A stretch of DNA of 64,000 nt from Lachnospiraceae bacterium (GCA_029006155.1 JAQXGF010000027.1:118491-182490); one strand, 5' to 3'. Positions 1-8,570 are shown, counted from the first letter of the stretch. The notes: generated by a model from the sequence alone, not told the origin. Program-made: numbers and translations.

Positions 1-57
1 CATACCGGCCCGGGGACAGTCGCGTTGTTCTTCTGGGGGAAGAAGCGGGAGCGGTAA
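1..57 (+). CDS. C-terminal end of an upstream gene (partial)
   Basis: Frame 1 is open from the window edge to a TAA at 55-57 and would encode an 18-residue tail ending in a hydrophobic stretch followed by basic residues (WGKKRER). It lies 24 bases before the next gene on the same strand, whose own ribosome binding site follows the stop, so it is probably the 3' end of a co-transcribed gene. The product cannot be identified from this fragment. The reading frame is chosen only by context. Confidence 0.35.
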   Translation, partial: HTGPGTVALFFWGKKRER

Positions 58-81
58 GCATGCAATAAGAGAGGAAGCGAA

Positions 82-558
82 ATGGACGAAGAGACAAAGA
101 AGGAAAAAACAGGCATGGAAAGACATCCAGAAGGCCGTTTTCTGAAATATATACAAAATGCCTGCCATGCGCTGGAACTTGTGGCTGCGTTGCTGGTGCT
201 GGTCGGAATCGTGCTGGCGCTGGTGAGTCTGCTGCGGGATCTCTCCTTGTTTCGGGCTCTGGCCTCTGAGACGGATGCATTTGCGGAATATCTGGAGAAG
301 ATCTTTACGATCGTCATCGGCATTGAGTTTTTACAGATGCTTTGCCGTCCGGATTCGGAGTATGTGCTGGAGATCCTCATTTTTCTGGTCGCACGGCATA
401 TGATCGTGGGGCATACGACACCGTATGAAGACTTTGTGTCGGTCATCAGTGTCATTTTACTCTGCATTGTCCGGCGCTACCTGCGTATTATGAAGCAGCA
501 GGGCAATCAGTCGTTTTTGCTCTGGCGCAGGAAAGACGATGCATCCGGAAGAATGTGA
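82..558 (+). CDS. PsiE-like integral membrane protein
   Basis: The 158-residue protein has a charged N-terminus of about 28 residues and four hydrophobic segments at roughly 30-52, 72-90, 95-113 and 118-135, then a basic C-terminus. Size, topology and the spacing of the segments match the phosphate-starvation-inducible PsiE family, whose biochemical role is unknown. A ribosome binding site (GAGAGGAAG) lies just ahead of the ATG. It follows an upstream gene closely. No phosphate-regulon site is evident, so phosphate control should not be assumed. The family assignment rests on overall pattern, not on a signature motif. Confidence 0.6.
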   Translation: MDEETKKEKTGMERHPEGRFLKYIQNACHALELVAALLVLVGIVLALVSLLRDLSLFRALASETDAFAEYLEKIFTIVIGIEFLQMLCRPDSEYVLEILIFLVARHMIVGHTTPYEDFVSVISVILLCIVRRYLRIMKQQGNQSFLLWRRKDDASGRM

Positions 559-586
559 ACAAAGTATGAAATCCGATTTGGATGAC

Positions 587-614
587 TTGCAATCTGTTCT
601 ATTAGTGCTATAAT
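587..614 (+). promoter_or_regulatory. Predicted vegetative promoter ahead of the L25/Ctc leader
   Basis: TTGCAA at 587-592 and a perfect TATAAT at 609-614 are separated by 16 bases. Transcription would start near 621 and give a leader of about 237 nucleotides before the L25/Ctc start codon at 858. Confidence 0.6.
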
Positions 615-638
615 GACCATAGTGCATAGGGAACTTAC

Positions 639-668
639 AAAGAGCTCTGAACTACACGGAGCTCTTTT
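639..668 (+). terminator. Intrinsic terminator or leader attenuator
   Basis: AGAGCTC (641-647) pairs perfectly with GAGCTCT (659-665) around an 11-base loop, followed by TTTT. It may end psiE transcription. It also lies only about 20 bases after the predicted start of the next transcript, so it could act as an attenuator for the L25/Ctc gene. Confidence 0.6.
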
Positions 669-748
669 CATTATGTACGGGCCAAGGGCTGTTTCCAGAA
701 AAACTGAAAGACCTGAAGACCAGACCAGGATCGTGATACCACGACCGG

Positions 749-771
749 GTCAAATACCTGAGGTATTTGAC
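749..771 (+). promoter_or_regulatory. Perfect hairpin in the L25/Ctc leader
   Basis: GTCAAATACC (749-758) and GGTATTTGAC (762-771) form a perfect 10-bp stem with a TGA loop and no following T-run. A weaker hairpin built on TCGTG/CACGA precedes it near 730-745. The whole 621-857 leader has no convincing ORF. It may be a regulatory leader; no known riboswitch class was recognised. Confidence 0.5.
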
Positions 772-857
772 TCTCGCGGCAGTCGCCAGATATGCCATCA
801 GGCGTGGCTATCAGGCTCGTTGCTCGCGGAAATAAGGAAAAACAGGAGGAACAGATT

Positions 858-1445
858 ATGATTACAACATTGAAAGCGCAGAAGAGAGATACAGCAGTAA
901 AGGCAAAGAAGTTAAGACGGGATGGATTTACGACCGGTGTTCTGTACGGGCGCGAGATGGAAGAGTCCATGCCGCTTCAGTTTGATACAAAAGATGCGAT
1001 GCGGTTTATCGGCAAGAATGCAAAGGGTGCACAGGTCATTCTGGATCTGGGAGATAAAAAGGTCAGCGCGATTGTAAAAGATATTGATTATAACAGCATG
1101 CAGCGTCAGATTATGTCTCTGGATTTCCAGGCTCTGGTAAAGGGCGAGAAGATTTCCACCAGTGTTCCGGTCAAGCTTGAAAATGTGGAGATCGTACAGG
1201 GTATTGTAGAGCAGGAGCTTTCCGAGATTCATTACAAGGCAGAGCCGGATCAGCTGCTGGATACAATTGTGATTGACTTTAAGGAGATTTCTCCGGAGGT
1301 ACGGGACATGCATGTCAAGGATCTGCATCTGGAGGAGAAAGGCATCCATCTGATCACACCGGCAGATGACACGATCTTCCATGTAGCGGACTATGCGAAG
1401 GCAGAAGAGACGGACGATGCAGAGGGAGAAGCTGCAGCAGAATAA
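858..1445 (+). CDS. ctc: 50S ribosomal protein L25 / general stress protein Ctc
   Basis: The 195-residue protein is the long (TL5/Ctc) form of L25: an N-terminal 5S rRNA-binding domain (about 1-90) and a C-terminal beta-rich domain (about 95-185), ending in an acidic tail. It binds 5S rRNA in the large subunit; in Bacillus the homologue is stress-induced. The start at 858 is chosen because AGGAGG at 845-850 precedes it and the product then begins like the family (ITTLKAQKRD). An in-frame ATG at 792 has no ribosome binding site. The gene stands alone behind a structured leader and ends in a strong terminator. Confidence 0.93.
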   Translation: MITTLKAQKRDTAVKAKKLRRDGFTTGVLYGREMEESMPLQFDTKDAMRFIGKNAKGAQVILDLGDKKVSAIVKDIDYNSMQRQIMSLDFQALVKGEKISTSVPVKLENVEIVQGIVEQELSEIHYKAEPDQLLDTIVIDFKEISPEVRDMHVKDLHLEEKGIHLITPADDTIFHVADYAKAEETDDAEGEAAAE

Positions 1446-1478
1446 AAAAGACGGCAGACAGAATAGAGAAAAGTGAGG

Positions 1479-1518
1479 GCTTCCTGTGATCTGGAGAAGG
1501 TTACAGGAAGCTTTTTTA
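1479..1518 (+). terminator. Intrinsic terminator after L25/Ctc
   Basis: GCTTCCTGT (1479-1487) pairs with ACAGGAAGC (1503-1511) and is followed by TTTTTTATTT. The rest of the 1446-1776 gap is AT-rich and holds the next promoter. Confidence 0.9.
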
Positions 1519-1686
1519 TTTAAAATTTTATTTGGGTGAGAGAATCTGGAACATCTGGTGTTATTGTGATTAGAGACAGCAAAGAACATTACCGAAATAA
1601 AAATCGCATATAAAACATATAAAATAAGAAAGAAATGCGAATGTAAAAGGAAATGGGAAATAATTGTGAAATGAGAAAAAACGGGG

Positions 1687-1715
1687 TTGACATCCGAAAG
1701 AATGGTAGATATACT
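1687..1715 (+). promoter_or_regulatory. Near-consensus sigma-A promoter for the GGDEF gene
   Basis: TTGACA (1687-1692) and TATACT (1710-1715) are spaced by exactly 17 bases. The TTG of the -35 box coincides with the most upstream possible TTG start of the following reading frame, and transcription would begin near 1722. This argues that translation starts further downstream. Confidence 0.75.
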
Positions 1716-1776
1716 GAAATGGTTTCTGGTTAGATTTGAAAAAAAGATAGAAAAAATAAAGGATTTAAAAGACCAT

Positions 1777-3057
1777 ATGTGGGAAGAAAAAGAAAATGCC
1801 GGGCTGATGCAAAGTGAAGCGACGAGACGGATACGAAAAAGGAGAAGACGTAAGACGGCGATACAGACCGTCTGGCTTTTGAGTATTGCAGTCATGCTGG
1901 GTGGACTGGTCTATGGAAATCTGAGCGGGAGTCATCTGCCGCGTACCACCTGTATCATCGGAATACTGGGACTGGTTCTGCTCGTTACTTATTTTATATG
2001 GAATGTGCGCACGCTGCGGGAGCTTTCGGTCAGTAAGGCAGAGGCAGAGCAGGAGCTGGAGCGCAGTTCTACACTGATTCGGTGTGTCACGGAACTGTCC
2101 TCGAATCAGGATGTGGATGCGGCGATCAACCGGCTTCTGGAAATCATCGATATTTATTTTAAGGGTGACCGCACTTACATTTTTGAGATTGATGAAGAGC
2201 GTCAGATTGTCCACAACAGTTATGAGTATGCGGCAGAGGGCGTCTCAAAGGAGATTGACAATCTGGATGAAGTGCCAATACAGATCATCGCATCCTGGAT
2301 TGAGAAGTTCCATAAGCAGGGAAGCTTTTATATCTCCAATCTGGATCAGGAAAAGGACCGGGAGGATGAACGGGCTTATGAATGTCTGAAAGCGCAGAAC
2401 ATCGACAGTCTGATCGCAGTGCCGCTTATAAAGGAGAAAGAAATCATAGGGTTCCTTGGCGTCGATAACCCAAGAGAGCATTATCGTGACTTTCCGTTTT
2501 TGTCGTCCGTGCAGTTCTTTATTATGAACCGTCTGGATACGAAGATGCAGCAGGAGGAGCTGCAGTTTCTTTCCTACCGGGATGCACTGACGAACCTCTA
2601 CAATCGCAACCGCTATATCAGTGTGCTGGAGAGTTACCAGCAGCGAGAGGGGGAGGGGATTCCAAGGATCGGTGTCGCCTACATGGATCTGAACGGTCTG
2701 AAAAAGATCAACGATGAGCAGGGGCATGAGGCCGGTGATTCCTTTATCCGTCGGGCTGCCCAGCAGATCGTGGCTGTATTCCCGGAGCATACCTACCGGA
2801 TCGGCGGAGATGAATTTGTCGTCATCTATCCGGATGTGGAGGAGCGGCAGTTTGCGTATCTTATCACGCAGCTGCAGCGCAATGCAAAGGAGCATCAGGT
2901 CAGTCTCTCCTATGGCATCGTGTGGGAGGAAACCTGCATGAACCTCGAAGTGCTGCTCAAGCAGGCAGACCATAAAATGTATGAGGACAAAAAGCGCTAT
3001 TATTCCAATGAGCAGTATGACCGCCGCCATCGGAGTGGAAAATCGGATAAAGCCTGA
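1777..3057 (+). CDS. Membrane-bound GAF-GGDEF diguanylate cyclase
   Basis: From the ATG at 1777 the product has 426 residues. Two transmembrane helices (about 23-44 and 52-72) are followed by a coiled segment, a GAF-like sensory domain (about 100-250) and a GGDEF domain (about 260-410). The active-site motif GGDEF (residues 343-347) is intact, so synthesis of cyclic di-GMP is expected at the membrane. The usual inhibitory RxxD I-site upstream of GGDEF is absent (the equivalent stretch reads VFPE), suggesting no product inhibition there. The frame is open back to 1687, but that TTG is part of the promoter. The start at 1777 has only a weak, distant AAAGGA, so the start remains uncertain. No EAL domain is present. 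Confidence 0.85.
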   Translation: MWEEKENAGLMQSEATRRIRKRRRRKTAIQTVWLLSIAVMLGGLVYGNLSGSHLPRTTCIIGILGLVLLVTYFIWNVRTLRELSVSKAEAEQELERSSTLIRCVTELSSNQDVDAAINRLLEIIDIYFKGDRTYIFEIDEERQIVHNSYEYAAEGVSKEIDNLDEVPIQIIASWIEKFHKQGSFYISNLDQEKDREDERAYECLKAQNIDSLIAVPLIKEKEIIGFLGVDNPREHYRDFPFLSSVQFFIMNRLDTKMQQEELQFLSYRDALTNLYNRNRYISVLESYQQREGEGIPRIGVAYMDLNGLKKINDEQGHEAGDSFIRRAAQQIVAVFPEHTYRIGGDEFVVIYPDVEERQFAYLITQLQRNAKEHQVSLSYGIVWEETCMNLEVLLKQADHKMYEDKKRYYSNEQYDRRHRSGKSDKA

Positions 3058-3079
3058 GCATTTTTAGCTCTGCAGAAAA

Positions 3080-3106
3080 GACAGTCGTCGGATGACGGCT
3101 GTTTTT
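3080..3106 (+). terminator. Intrinsic terminator
   Basis: ACAGTCGTC (3081-3089) pairs with GACGGCTGT (3094-3102) over a GGAT loop, with one G-T pair, followed by TTTT. It ends the GGDEF transcript. Confidence 0.85.
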
Positions 3107-3141
3107 GTGTTACAGAACTTTTTTTGTATGGAAAAAAATAC

Positions 3142-3170
3142 TTGCCATCTCATCCGGTATCGGTTACTAT
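3142..3170 (+). promoter_or_regulatory. Predicted promoter of the SsuABC/TauABC-type importer
   Basis: TTGCCA (3142-3147) and TACTAT (3165-3170) are separated by 17 bases, about 90 bases before the permease start. Confidence 0.55.
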
Positions 3171-3260
3171 ATCAGTGTTGTAATACGGTAGCAAGGTAAA
3201 GCAAAAGCGAGTTAAAGTATCGGAACAGAAACAGGAAATAAAAGAAAAGGACGGGAAGCT

Positions 3261-4148
3261 ATGACAAACACAGCGGCAGAGAAAAACAGATATGTGATGG
3301 CAGGGGAAGCGATAGCAGCCGGAGCAGTGGCACACGGATCTGTACAGGGAAGCAAAAAGACGGTTAAAAAACAAAGGCAGGGTGCACGGAGCAACCGGAT
3401 GCTCTCCGGTATCTGTTTTCTGCTGATCATTGGATTCTGGTGCGCGGCTTCGTATGGAAAATGGGTCGATGAGATGTTCCTTCCGAGCCCGACAGCGGTA
3501 CTGGAAAAGCTTTTGAGCATGGCAAAGGACGGCTCTTTGTGGGCGAACTGCCAGGAGTCGACGGTGCGCGTGCTGGTCGGCTGGTTCTGGTCTGCGGTCA
3601 TCGCACTTCCGGTCGGTATGCTGATGGCAAATTCGAAAAAGTTCTGTGCGTTTGTTCAGCCGATCATCGAATTCGCACGGTATCTGCCGGTCGTAGCGCT
3701 CGTTCCGCTGACCCTTCTGTATCTGGGGATCGGGGAATCCCAGAAGTACACGATTATTTTCCTCGGCACGTTCTTCCAGCTGGTGCTGATGGTATGTGAT
3801 ACGGTATCCGGTGTGGACCGGAATATGATCAATGCGGCGCGGACACTTGGAGCAGGGAGATTGCAGATTTATAAGGAAGTTATTTTTCCGGCGGCACTTC
3901 CGGGTCTGATGGATGATTTCCGGCTGACGATCGGCTGGGCGTGGACGTATCTGGTCGTCGCGGAGATGGTGGCAGCGAGCAATGGACTCGGCTATATGAT
4001 CCTCCGCTCTCAGCGGTATCTGGCGACGGATACGATCTTTGCAGGACTGATCCTCATCGGGCTGATCGGACTTGTGACGGACTGGATTTTCCGGATTCTG
4101 ACCCGGATCGTAGCGCCGTGGCAGGATCGACTCGGTGATGCAAAATAA
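3261..4148 (+). CDS. ABC transporter permease, nitrate/sulfonate/taurine family
   Basis: The 295-residue protein carries a hydrophilic N-terminal extension of about 45 residues, then about six membrane segments of the BPD-transport (SsuC/TauC) fold. The EAA loop that contacts the ATPase is visible near residues 190-215 (ARTLGAGRLQIYKEVIFPAA). It would form the membrane channel for the substrate delivered by the binding protein encoded at 5026-6000. The gene overlaps the upstream reading of the ATPase and is first in a three-gene operon. Substrates of this family include sulfonates, taurine, nitrate and thiamine precursors; the sequence does not decide between them. Confidence 0.9.
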   Translation: MTNTAAEKNRYVMAGEAIAAGAVAHGSVQGSKKTVKKQRQGARSNRMLSGICFLLIIGFWCAASYGKWVDEMFLPSPTAVLEKLLSMAKDGSLWANCQESTVRVLVGWFWSAVIALPVGMLMANSKKFCAFVQPIIEFARYLPVVALVPLTLLYLGIGESQKYTIIFLGTFFQLVLMVCDTVSGVDRNMINAARTLGAGRLQIYKEVIFPAALPGLMDDFRLTIGWAWTYLVVAEMVAASNGLGYMILRSQRYLATDTIFAGLILIGLIGLVTDWIFRILTRIVAPWQDRLGDAK

Positions 4149-4164
4149 ACAGAAGGAGACAGAT

Positions 4165-4953
4165 ATGAGCAGAAAAACAAAACTTCAGGTAAAAAATCTG
4201 TCCAGAATTTATGAAGGAAACAACGGGCCGGTGGTGGCACTTCAGGATGTTAATCTGGAGGTCGAGGAGTCGGAATTTGTCATGATCGTCGGTCCGTCCG
4301 GATGCGGAAAGACGACGCTGATCAATATCATCGGAGGGCTGGATGAAGCGACTTCCGGTGAGGTGCTGCTGGATGGAACGCCGGTAAGTGCACCTGGGGC
4401 AGACCGCGGGATGGTCTTTCAGGGATACAGCCTGTTTCCATGGCTGAATGTCCAGAAAAATGTCGAATTTGGGCTGAAGATGAAAGGAATCCCGGCGGCG
4501 GAGCGTGCCGAACAGGCGCAGAAGTATATTGAGCTGGTCGGCCTGAAGGGCTTTGAGACGGCATTGCCGAAGCAACTGTCCGGTGGCATGAAGCAGCGCG
4601 TGGCGATCGCACGAACACTGGCAAATGAGCCGCAGGTGCTTCTGATGGACGAGCCGTTTGGTGCACTGGATGCCCAGACACGTGTCGTGATGCAGGAACT
4701 GCTGGCAGATATCAGCCGACGGACCGGGACGACCATACTCTTTATCACACACGATATCGATGAGGCGGTGTTGCTCGGAGAGCGCGTCTATGTGATGAGC
4801 CGCAGGCCGGGAACGGTGCGGGATGTCATAACGGTAGATATTCCGGGGGAGCGCAGCCATAATTCCCTGGTTCTTCCGGAGTTTCTGGAGACAAAGAAGC
4901 AGATCATGGATATGCTCTGGCAGGAGAGCCAGGACGCAGCACTGGGACGGTAG
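4165..4953 (+). CDS. ABC transporter ATP-binding protein, SsuB/TauB type
   Basis: The 262-residue ATPase has Walker A (GPSGCGKTT, about residues 43-51), the Q-loop (VFQGYSLFPW), the signature LSGGMKQR and Walker B (VLLMDEPFGALD), then the H-loop (ITHD). It powers import by the adjacent permease. The start at 4165 is preferred over 4135 because AGAAGGAGAC lies 5-12 bases before it. It is 16 bases downstream of the permease stop and in the same operon. Confidence 0.92.
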   Translation: MSRKTKLQVKNLSRIYEGNNGPVVALQDVNLEVEESEFVMIVGPSGCGKTTLINIIGGLDEATSGEVLLDGTPVSAPGADRGMVFQGYSLFPWLNVQKNVEFGLKMKGIPAAERAEQAQKYIELVGLKGFETALPKQLSGGMKQRVAIARTLANEPQVLLMDEPFGALDAQTRVVMQELLADISRRTGTTILFITHDIDEAVLLGERVYVMSRRPGTVRDVITVDIPGERSHNSLVLPEFLETKKQIMDMLWQESQDAALGR

Positions 4954-5025
4954 GACAGCATATCTGCAGGACGGATGGCGATCGCAATCGACTCCGTTAT
5001 CTGCAAAAGAAAGAGGAGGAAATGA

Positions 5026-6000
5026 ATGATGAAAAAATGGAAATGGATGGCAGCAACGATACCGGCAGCGCTTCTGGCGGGATCACTCACAGCGATGGCA
5101 GCCGAGACAAAAGATGTGACGATGGCATTCTGCACGTGGACCGGATATTCTCCGATGTTCATTGCAAAGGAACAGGGATATTTTGAGGATGCAGGACTGA
5201 ACGTGGACATCCAGGTCATTGAGGATGAATCGACCTATGCGGCGCTGATCACGCAGGGCAGTATTCAATTCCTGGCGACGGCACAGGATCCGAATATCAA
5301 GATGTTTGCAAATGGCGCAAAGAGCCGCTATGTGCTTGCGATGGACGCGTCTGAAGGCGCAGACGGATTGGTCGCATCTGCGGATATTCAGTCATTGGAT
5401 GATCTGAAGGGAAAGAAGCTGGCACTGGATAAATCAGCTTCCTCCTACTATTTCTTCCTCACGGCACTGGAGCAGGGCAGCAGCCTGACAGAAGATGATA
5501 TCGAGGTCATCGAGATGGGCGATACGACGCAGGCAGGACTGGCCTTTATGAGCGGATCCGTCGATGCGGCGATCATGTGGGAGCCGGAGCTCTCTGAGGC
5601 GCTGGACAGTGTGGATGGTGCGCATGCACTTGTGACGAGTGCAGATTATCCGGATACGATTCTCGACAGTCTGGTCGTCAATACCGCTTATGCAGAGGAG
5701 AATCCGGATGTCGTAGCGGCAGTGTCGGATGCATGGTATCAGGCAGTCGACTTTCTGAATGCAAATCCGGATCAGGCGTATGAGATGATGGCAAGCGGTT
5801 TTGAGGAAGTGACGGCAGAAGATGTGGCGAGCGATGTCCAGGGGCTGAAATTCTTTGGCAAGGCAGAAAATGAGCAGCTCGATGATGAGGCGAACGACGA
5901 CTCCATTTACGCGATCAGCCAGAAGATGGCCGATTTCTGGATGGAAAAAGGAGAGTGCCAGACGGACGATCTGACGGACTTCTTTGAACTGGTAAAATAA
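5026..6000 (+). CDS. ABC transporter substrate-binding protein (SsuA/TauA/NMT1-like) without a lipobox cysteine
   Basis: The 324-residue protein has a signal peptide followed by a two-lobed binding domain starting KDVTMAFCTWTGYSPMF, typical of this importer family (about residues 28-320). In Gram-positives these proteins are usually lipid-anchored. Here the lipobox-like LLAGS (residues 16-20) has serine where cysteine is needed, while A23-M24-A25 gives a signal peptidase I site. The protein may therefore be released or held only by the transporter. A strong AGGAGGA precedes the ATG at 5026. It is the last gene of the importer operon and is followed by a terminator. Ligand unknown. Confidence 0.88.
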   Translation: MMKKWKWMAATIPAALLAGSLTAMAAETKDVTMAFCTWTGYSPMFIAKEQGYFEDAGLNVDIQVIEDESTYAALITQGSIQFLATAQDPNIKMFANGAKSRYVLAMDASEGADGLVASADIQSLDDLKGKKLALDKSASSYYFFLTALEQGSSLTEDDIEVIEMGDTTQAGLAFMSGSVDAAIMWEPELSEALDSVDGAHALVTSADYPDTILDSLVVNTAYAEENPDVVAAVSDAWYQAVDFLNANPDQAYEMMASGFEEVTAEDVASDVQGLKFFGKAENEQLDDEANDDSIYAISQKMADFWMEKGECQTDDLTDFFELVK

Positions 6001-6027
6001 GCGCGCGGCAAAAGAAGAGAAAAAATG

Positions 6028-6064
6028 AGGCTTCGAAGTAAGAGAACTGCTTCGAAGCCTTTTT
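6028..6064 (+). terminator. Intrinsic terminator of the importer operon
   Basis: AGGCTTCGAAG (6028-6038) pairs perfectly with CTTCGAAGCCT (6050-6060), then TTTT. Confidence 0.92.
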
Positions 6065-6101
6065 ACGGTAAGATCTTATAGAAAAACCGGCCTATGCAGG
6101 A

Positions 6102-6893
6102 TTATTCTGCAGCGGTCACAGATGTGATATGCGGATTTACGCCCTCGTACCAGTACAGGAAGCCTTCCAGATCGATCTTGTCGCCGATCTTCAGCTCCTT
6201 GACTGCTTTGTACACGTCGGTCGTGTTATCGCACAGATAAGACTCAACGGTGAAGGTATAGGTCTCGCCGTTTAAGGAAACGTTGAAGTAAAGGTCGTCT
6301 CCATCAGAGCCGGATCCATCGTAGTTGTAAAGGAATGCGACGTCGTTGCCAGACTCATCCTGACCGGCAGCTTCTACCGTCATACCTTTGAAGGAAACGA
6401 ACTGGTTCTGGTAATCGATCAGCTCATCTTTGCCGAGCAGGTCGGTGACATCCTTGACCGGAGCGATGTACTCGCCGTCTTCGATCTCGAACGTCGCGTC
6501 TGCGATCTCGATCTCGCCGGACCATTCAGCCTTGTAGCCAGTGACTTTGATCTTGGTACCCGGAACGAGCTTTGCATAGTCGTCCTCGGAGCAGGCAGCG
6601 TTGTATATAAAATAAGCGCCGTCCTTATCCTGGGTATAGAGGGTAGCCTTGTCCTCCCACCAGGACTGCTTTGCCTGTACATAAGCCTCGATGACTACCT
6701 CGTCATCAACAGCTGCAGCCATGTACTCGTCGTAGGTCATAACGCCCTCGGACTTTACATCTTCCGACTCTGCCTCAAAAGCAGCCTCGGTAGCAGCTTC
6801 CGTAGCGGCCTCTGTAGTCTCTTCTGCCATAGCCGTGCAGGAAAATGCGAATGCCATGGAAAGTGTCAGTGCCAGTGCAATGTTCTTTTTCAT
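6102..6893 (-). CDS. Exported acidic protein with two OB-fold-like domains
   Basis: The 263-residue product has a clear signal peptide (MKKNIALALTLSMAFAFSCTAMA, split at AMA), then a threonine/glutamate/alanine linker (TEAATEAATEAA, about 24-45). Two beta-rich modules follow (about 55-150 and 155-263), with phrases such as PGTKIKVTGYKAEWSGEIEI and LKIGDKIDLEGFLYW that resemble extracellular OB-fold domains. AAAAAGGAGAGG precedes the ATG. The cysteine at residue 19 is not in a good lipobox. It is probably secreted or surface-associated; function unknown. It sits convergent to the upstream importer and shares no obvious operon. Confidence 0.65.
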   Translation of the reverse strand: MKKNIALALTLSMAFAFSCTAMAEETTEAATEAATEAAFEAESEDVKSEGVMTYDEYMAAAVDDEVVIEAYVQAKQSWWEDKATLYTQDKDGAYFIYNAACSEDDYAKLVPGTKIKVTGYKAEWSGEIEIADATFEIEDGEYIAPVKDVTDLLGKDELIDYQNQFVSFKGMTVEAAGQDESGNDVAFLYNYDGSGSDGDDLYFNVSLNGETYTFTVESYLCDNTTDVYKAVKELKIGDKIDLEGFLYWYEGVNPHITSVTAAE

Positions 6894-6968
6894 AATACCT
6901 CTCCTTTTTGTTTATGAAGTTTGATTTGCAAAGATCATTATAACCTAATTTCCGAATAATTCAATTGC

Positions 6969-8570
6969 CTATCGCCGTTTTTGGCGTCTTTTTTTCCACA
7001 TTTGTGTAAATACATAGAGAAGAATCAGGATCCAGGTGACCGCCAGTCCGCCAAGCAGGGCGACCGCAGTCTTCGGGAGCGGGCCAAGGTCTGCTTTGCC
7101 GCTGGAGGATGTCTCGATCTGATCCAGATGGTAGAGCGAGGTGACGTCGTGGTACATAGATTGGATAAAGTCGTCATTGACCTCCTTTTTTCTCCGGACG
7201 GATTTGGCGACCGTCTCGATGAGCTGACCGGCAGCATCGCGCAAAGAAGCGGAACCATTGAATACCGGGGTGACAAAGGTGTCATCAATGTGAGACAGGA
7301 GAAGCTCTGCCGCCTTGATTTTTACCTCATAATGCGCCGAAGTATCCTCGCCGCTGCGGGAGAGATAGTCCTGGTAGTCGGCGTCCTCCTGCGCTTTTTT
7401 GGTGACCGGGATGTAGCCTTCCGTCTCGGAGTAGGCAATCTGCACATCGTTGGTCAGAAGATACTGCGTGAACAGCCAGGAGGCAAGCACCTCCTGTGAG
7501 TCGGACTTATTAAAAATGCAGATGGATGGTCCTTGGCTGATCATCTGCGGGTGATCCGGATCGAACTGCGGAACGGTCATCACTTCGGTATCAAAAGAAG
7601 TGACCGCGTCTGCACTGATGTCCGAGAGCGGAGCGTCCTCACCCATCCACGTTGCACCGGCCGTCGAGTCCACTGCGAAGATACACTGCCCGGCGTTTAA
7701 GAAGTTGGCCGGATAACCGGAGATCTTGAAGGTCGAAAAAGCACCGCTTTTGACATGGGTCGCGATCTCTGAAAGCAGTTCGGTCGTCGTATCGTTGAAC
7801 AGCCCGACGGTACCGTCATCCGAAGAATAGCCGGCATGTTTCTGCTTCAGCATCTGGATCATCATATTGTCGGTCGATTTGTAAATAAACGGGATCAGGA
7901 CATCCTGGCCATTGACGGCGTAGGTACCGTCTGCGTTTTGTTTCATTGCAGCTTCTGAGACTTCCCAGATGAAATCCCATGTCAGTGTATCGGGAAGCGT
8001 ATAGCCGAGCTTTTCCACATAAGTCTTATTGACGTAGCAGGCTTCGGTGGAGCGCATGAACGGAACCGCGTAAGTATGGCCGGAAAACGTGCATTCCTCC
8101 AGATATTTATCGATCATGTCTGCTTCGGACGGGCCGTCGTAAGCGAGCTCAGAGCCACCAAATCCGTATTTTTCATTGGAAAAAAGCGTATCGAGCGGGA
8201 CGACGGTCCCTTCGCCGCTTAAATAGGTGGCAATATGGTCCGGATAGGTGATGCAGACGTTTGGCGTCGTGTCCGTCGCAATGTTGGTGATGACGTCATT
8301 GTAAATTTTTCCGTAATCGGTGTACAGACGCAGGTCGACCTGAATGTTTGGATAAAGCGCCTCAAAATCTGAGATGGCTTTTTTGTAAATATCGGTCTGC
8401 GTTTTATTCGTGTCATTTTTGGCCCAGAACGTGATCTCGTAGGACCTGGAAGTATCGAATGTGTCCGGAATTGCAAGGCTTTTTGCCTCCTTTGCCCCGT
8501 GACAGCTCGAAAGCAGCAGAAGTGAGGATGCAGCGGCAGTAAGCGACAGGGCTTTCCATAATTTTTTCAT
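6969..8570 (-). CDS. Sugar ABC transporter substrate-binding lipoprotein with a C-terminal membrane helix
   Basis: The 533-residue protein starts with a lipoprotein signal (LLSSC, Cys23) and continues as a family 1 extracellular solute-binding protein (YEITFWAKND...PNIQVDLRLYTDYGKIYNDV...). Unusually it ends with a predicted transmembrane helix (about 500-522) and a basic tail (KKRRQKRR), so it could be anchored at both ends. It overlaps the start of the upstream permease by 4 bases and is the last gene of the four-gene importer read on the minus strand. The ligand is likely an oligosaccharide or sugar derivative, given neighbouring glycosidases; this is inference. Confidence 0.87.
   Translation of the reverse strand: MKKLWKALSLTAAASSLLLLSSCHGAKEAKSLAIPDTFDTSRSYEITFWAKNDTNKTQTDIYKKAISDFEALYPNIQVDLRLYTDYGKIYNDVITNIATDTTPNVCITYPDHIATYLSGEGTVVPLDTLFSNEKYGFGGSELAYDGPSEADMIDKYLEECTFSGHTYAVPFMRSTEACYVNKTYVEKLGYTLPDTLTWDFIWEVSEAAMKQNADGTYAVNGQDVLIPFIYKSTDNMMIQMLKQKHAGYSSDDGTVGLFNDTTTELLSEIATHVKSGAFSTFKISGYPANFLNAGQCIFAVDSTAGATWMGEDAPLSDISADAVTSFDTEVMTVPQFDPDHPQMISQGPSICIFNKSDSQEVLASWLFTQYLLTNDVQIAYSETEGYIPVTKKAQEDADYQDYLSRSGEDTSAHYEVKIKAAELLLSHIDDTFVTPVFNGSASLRDAAGQLIETVAKSVRRKKEVNDDFIQSMYHDVTSLYHLDQIETSSSGKADLGPLPKTAVALLGGLAVTWILILLYVFTQMWKKRRQKRR

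Noticed and set aside
912..1895. 327-residue minus-strand frame over L25/Ctc and the GGDEF start
   Set aside because: It is antisense to well-supported genes, has low-complexity composition and no binding site.
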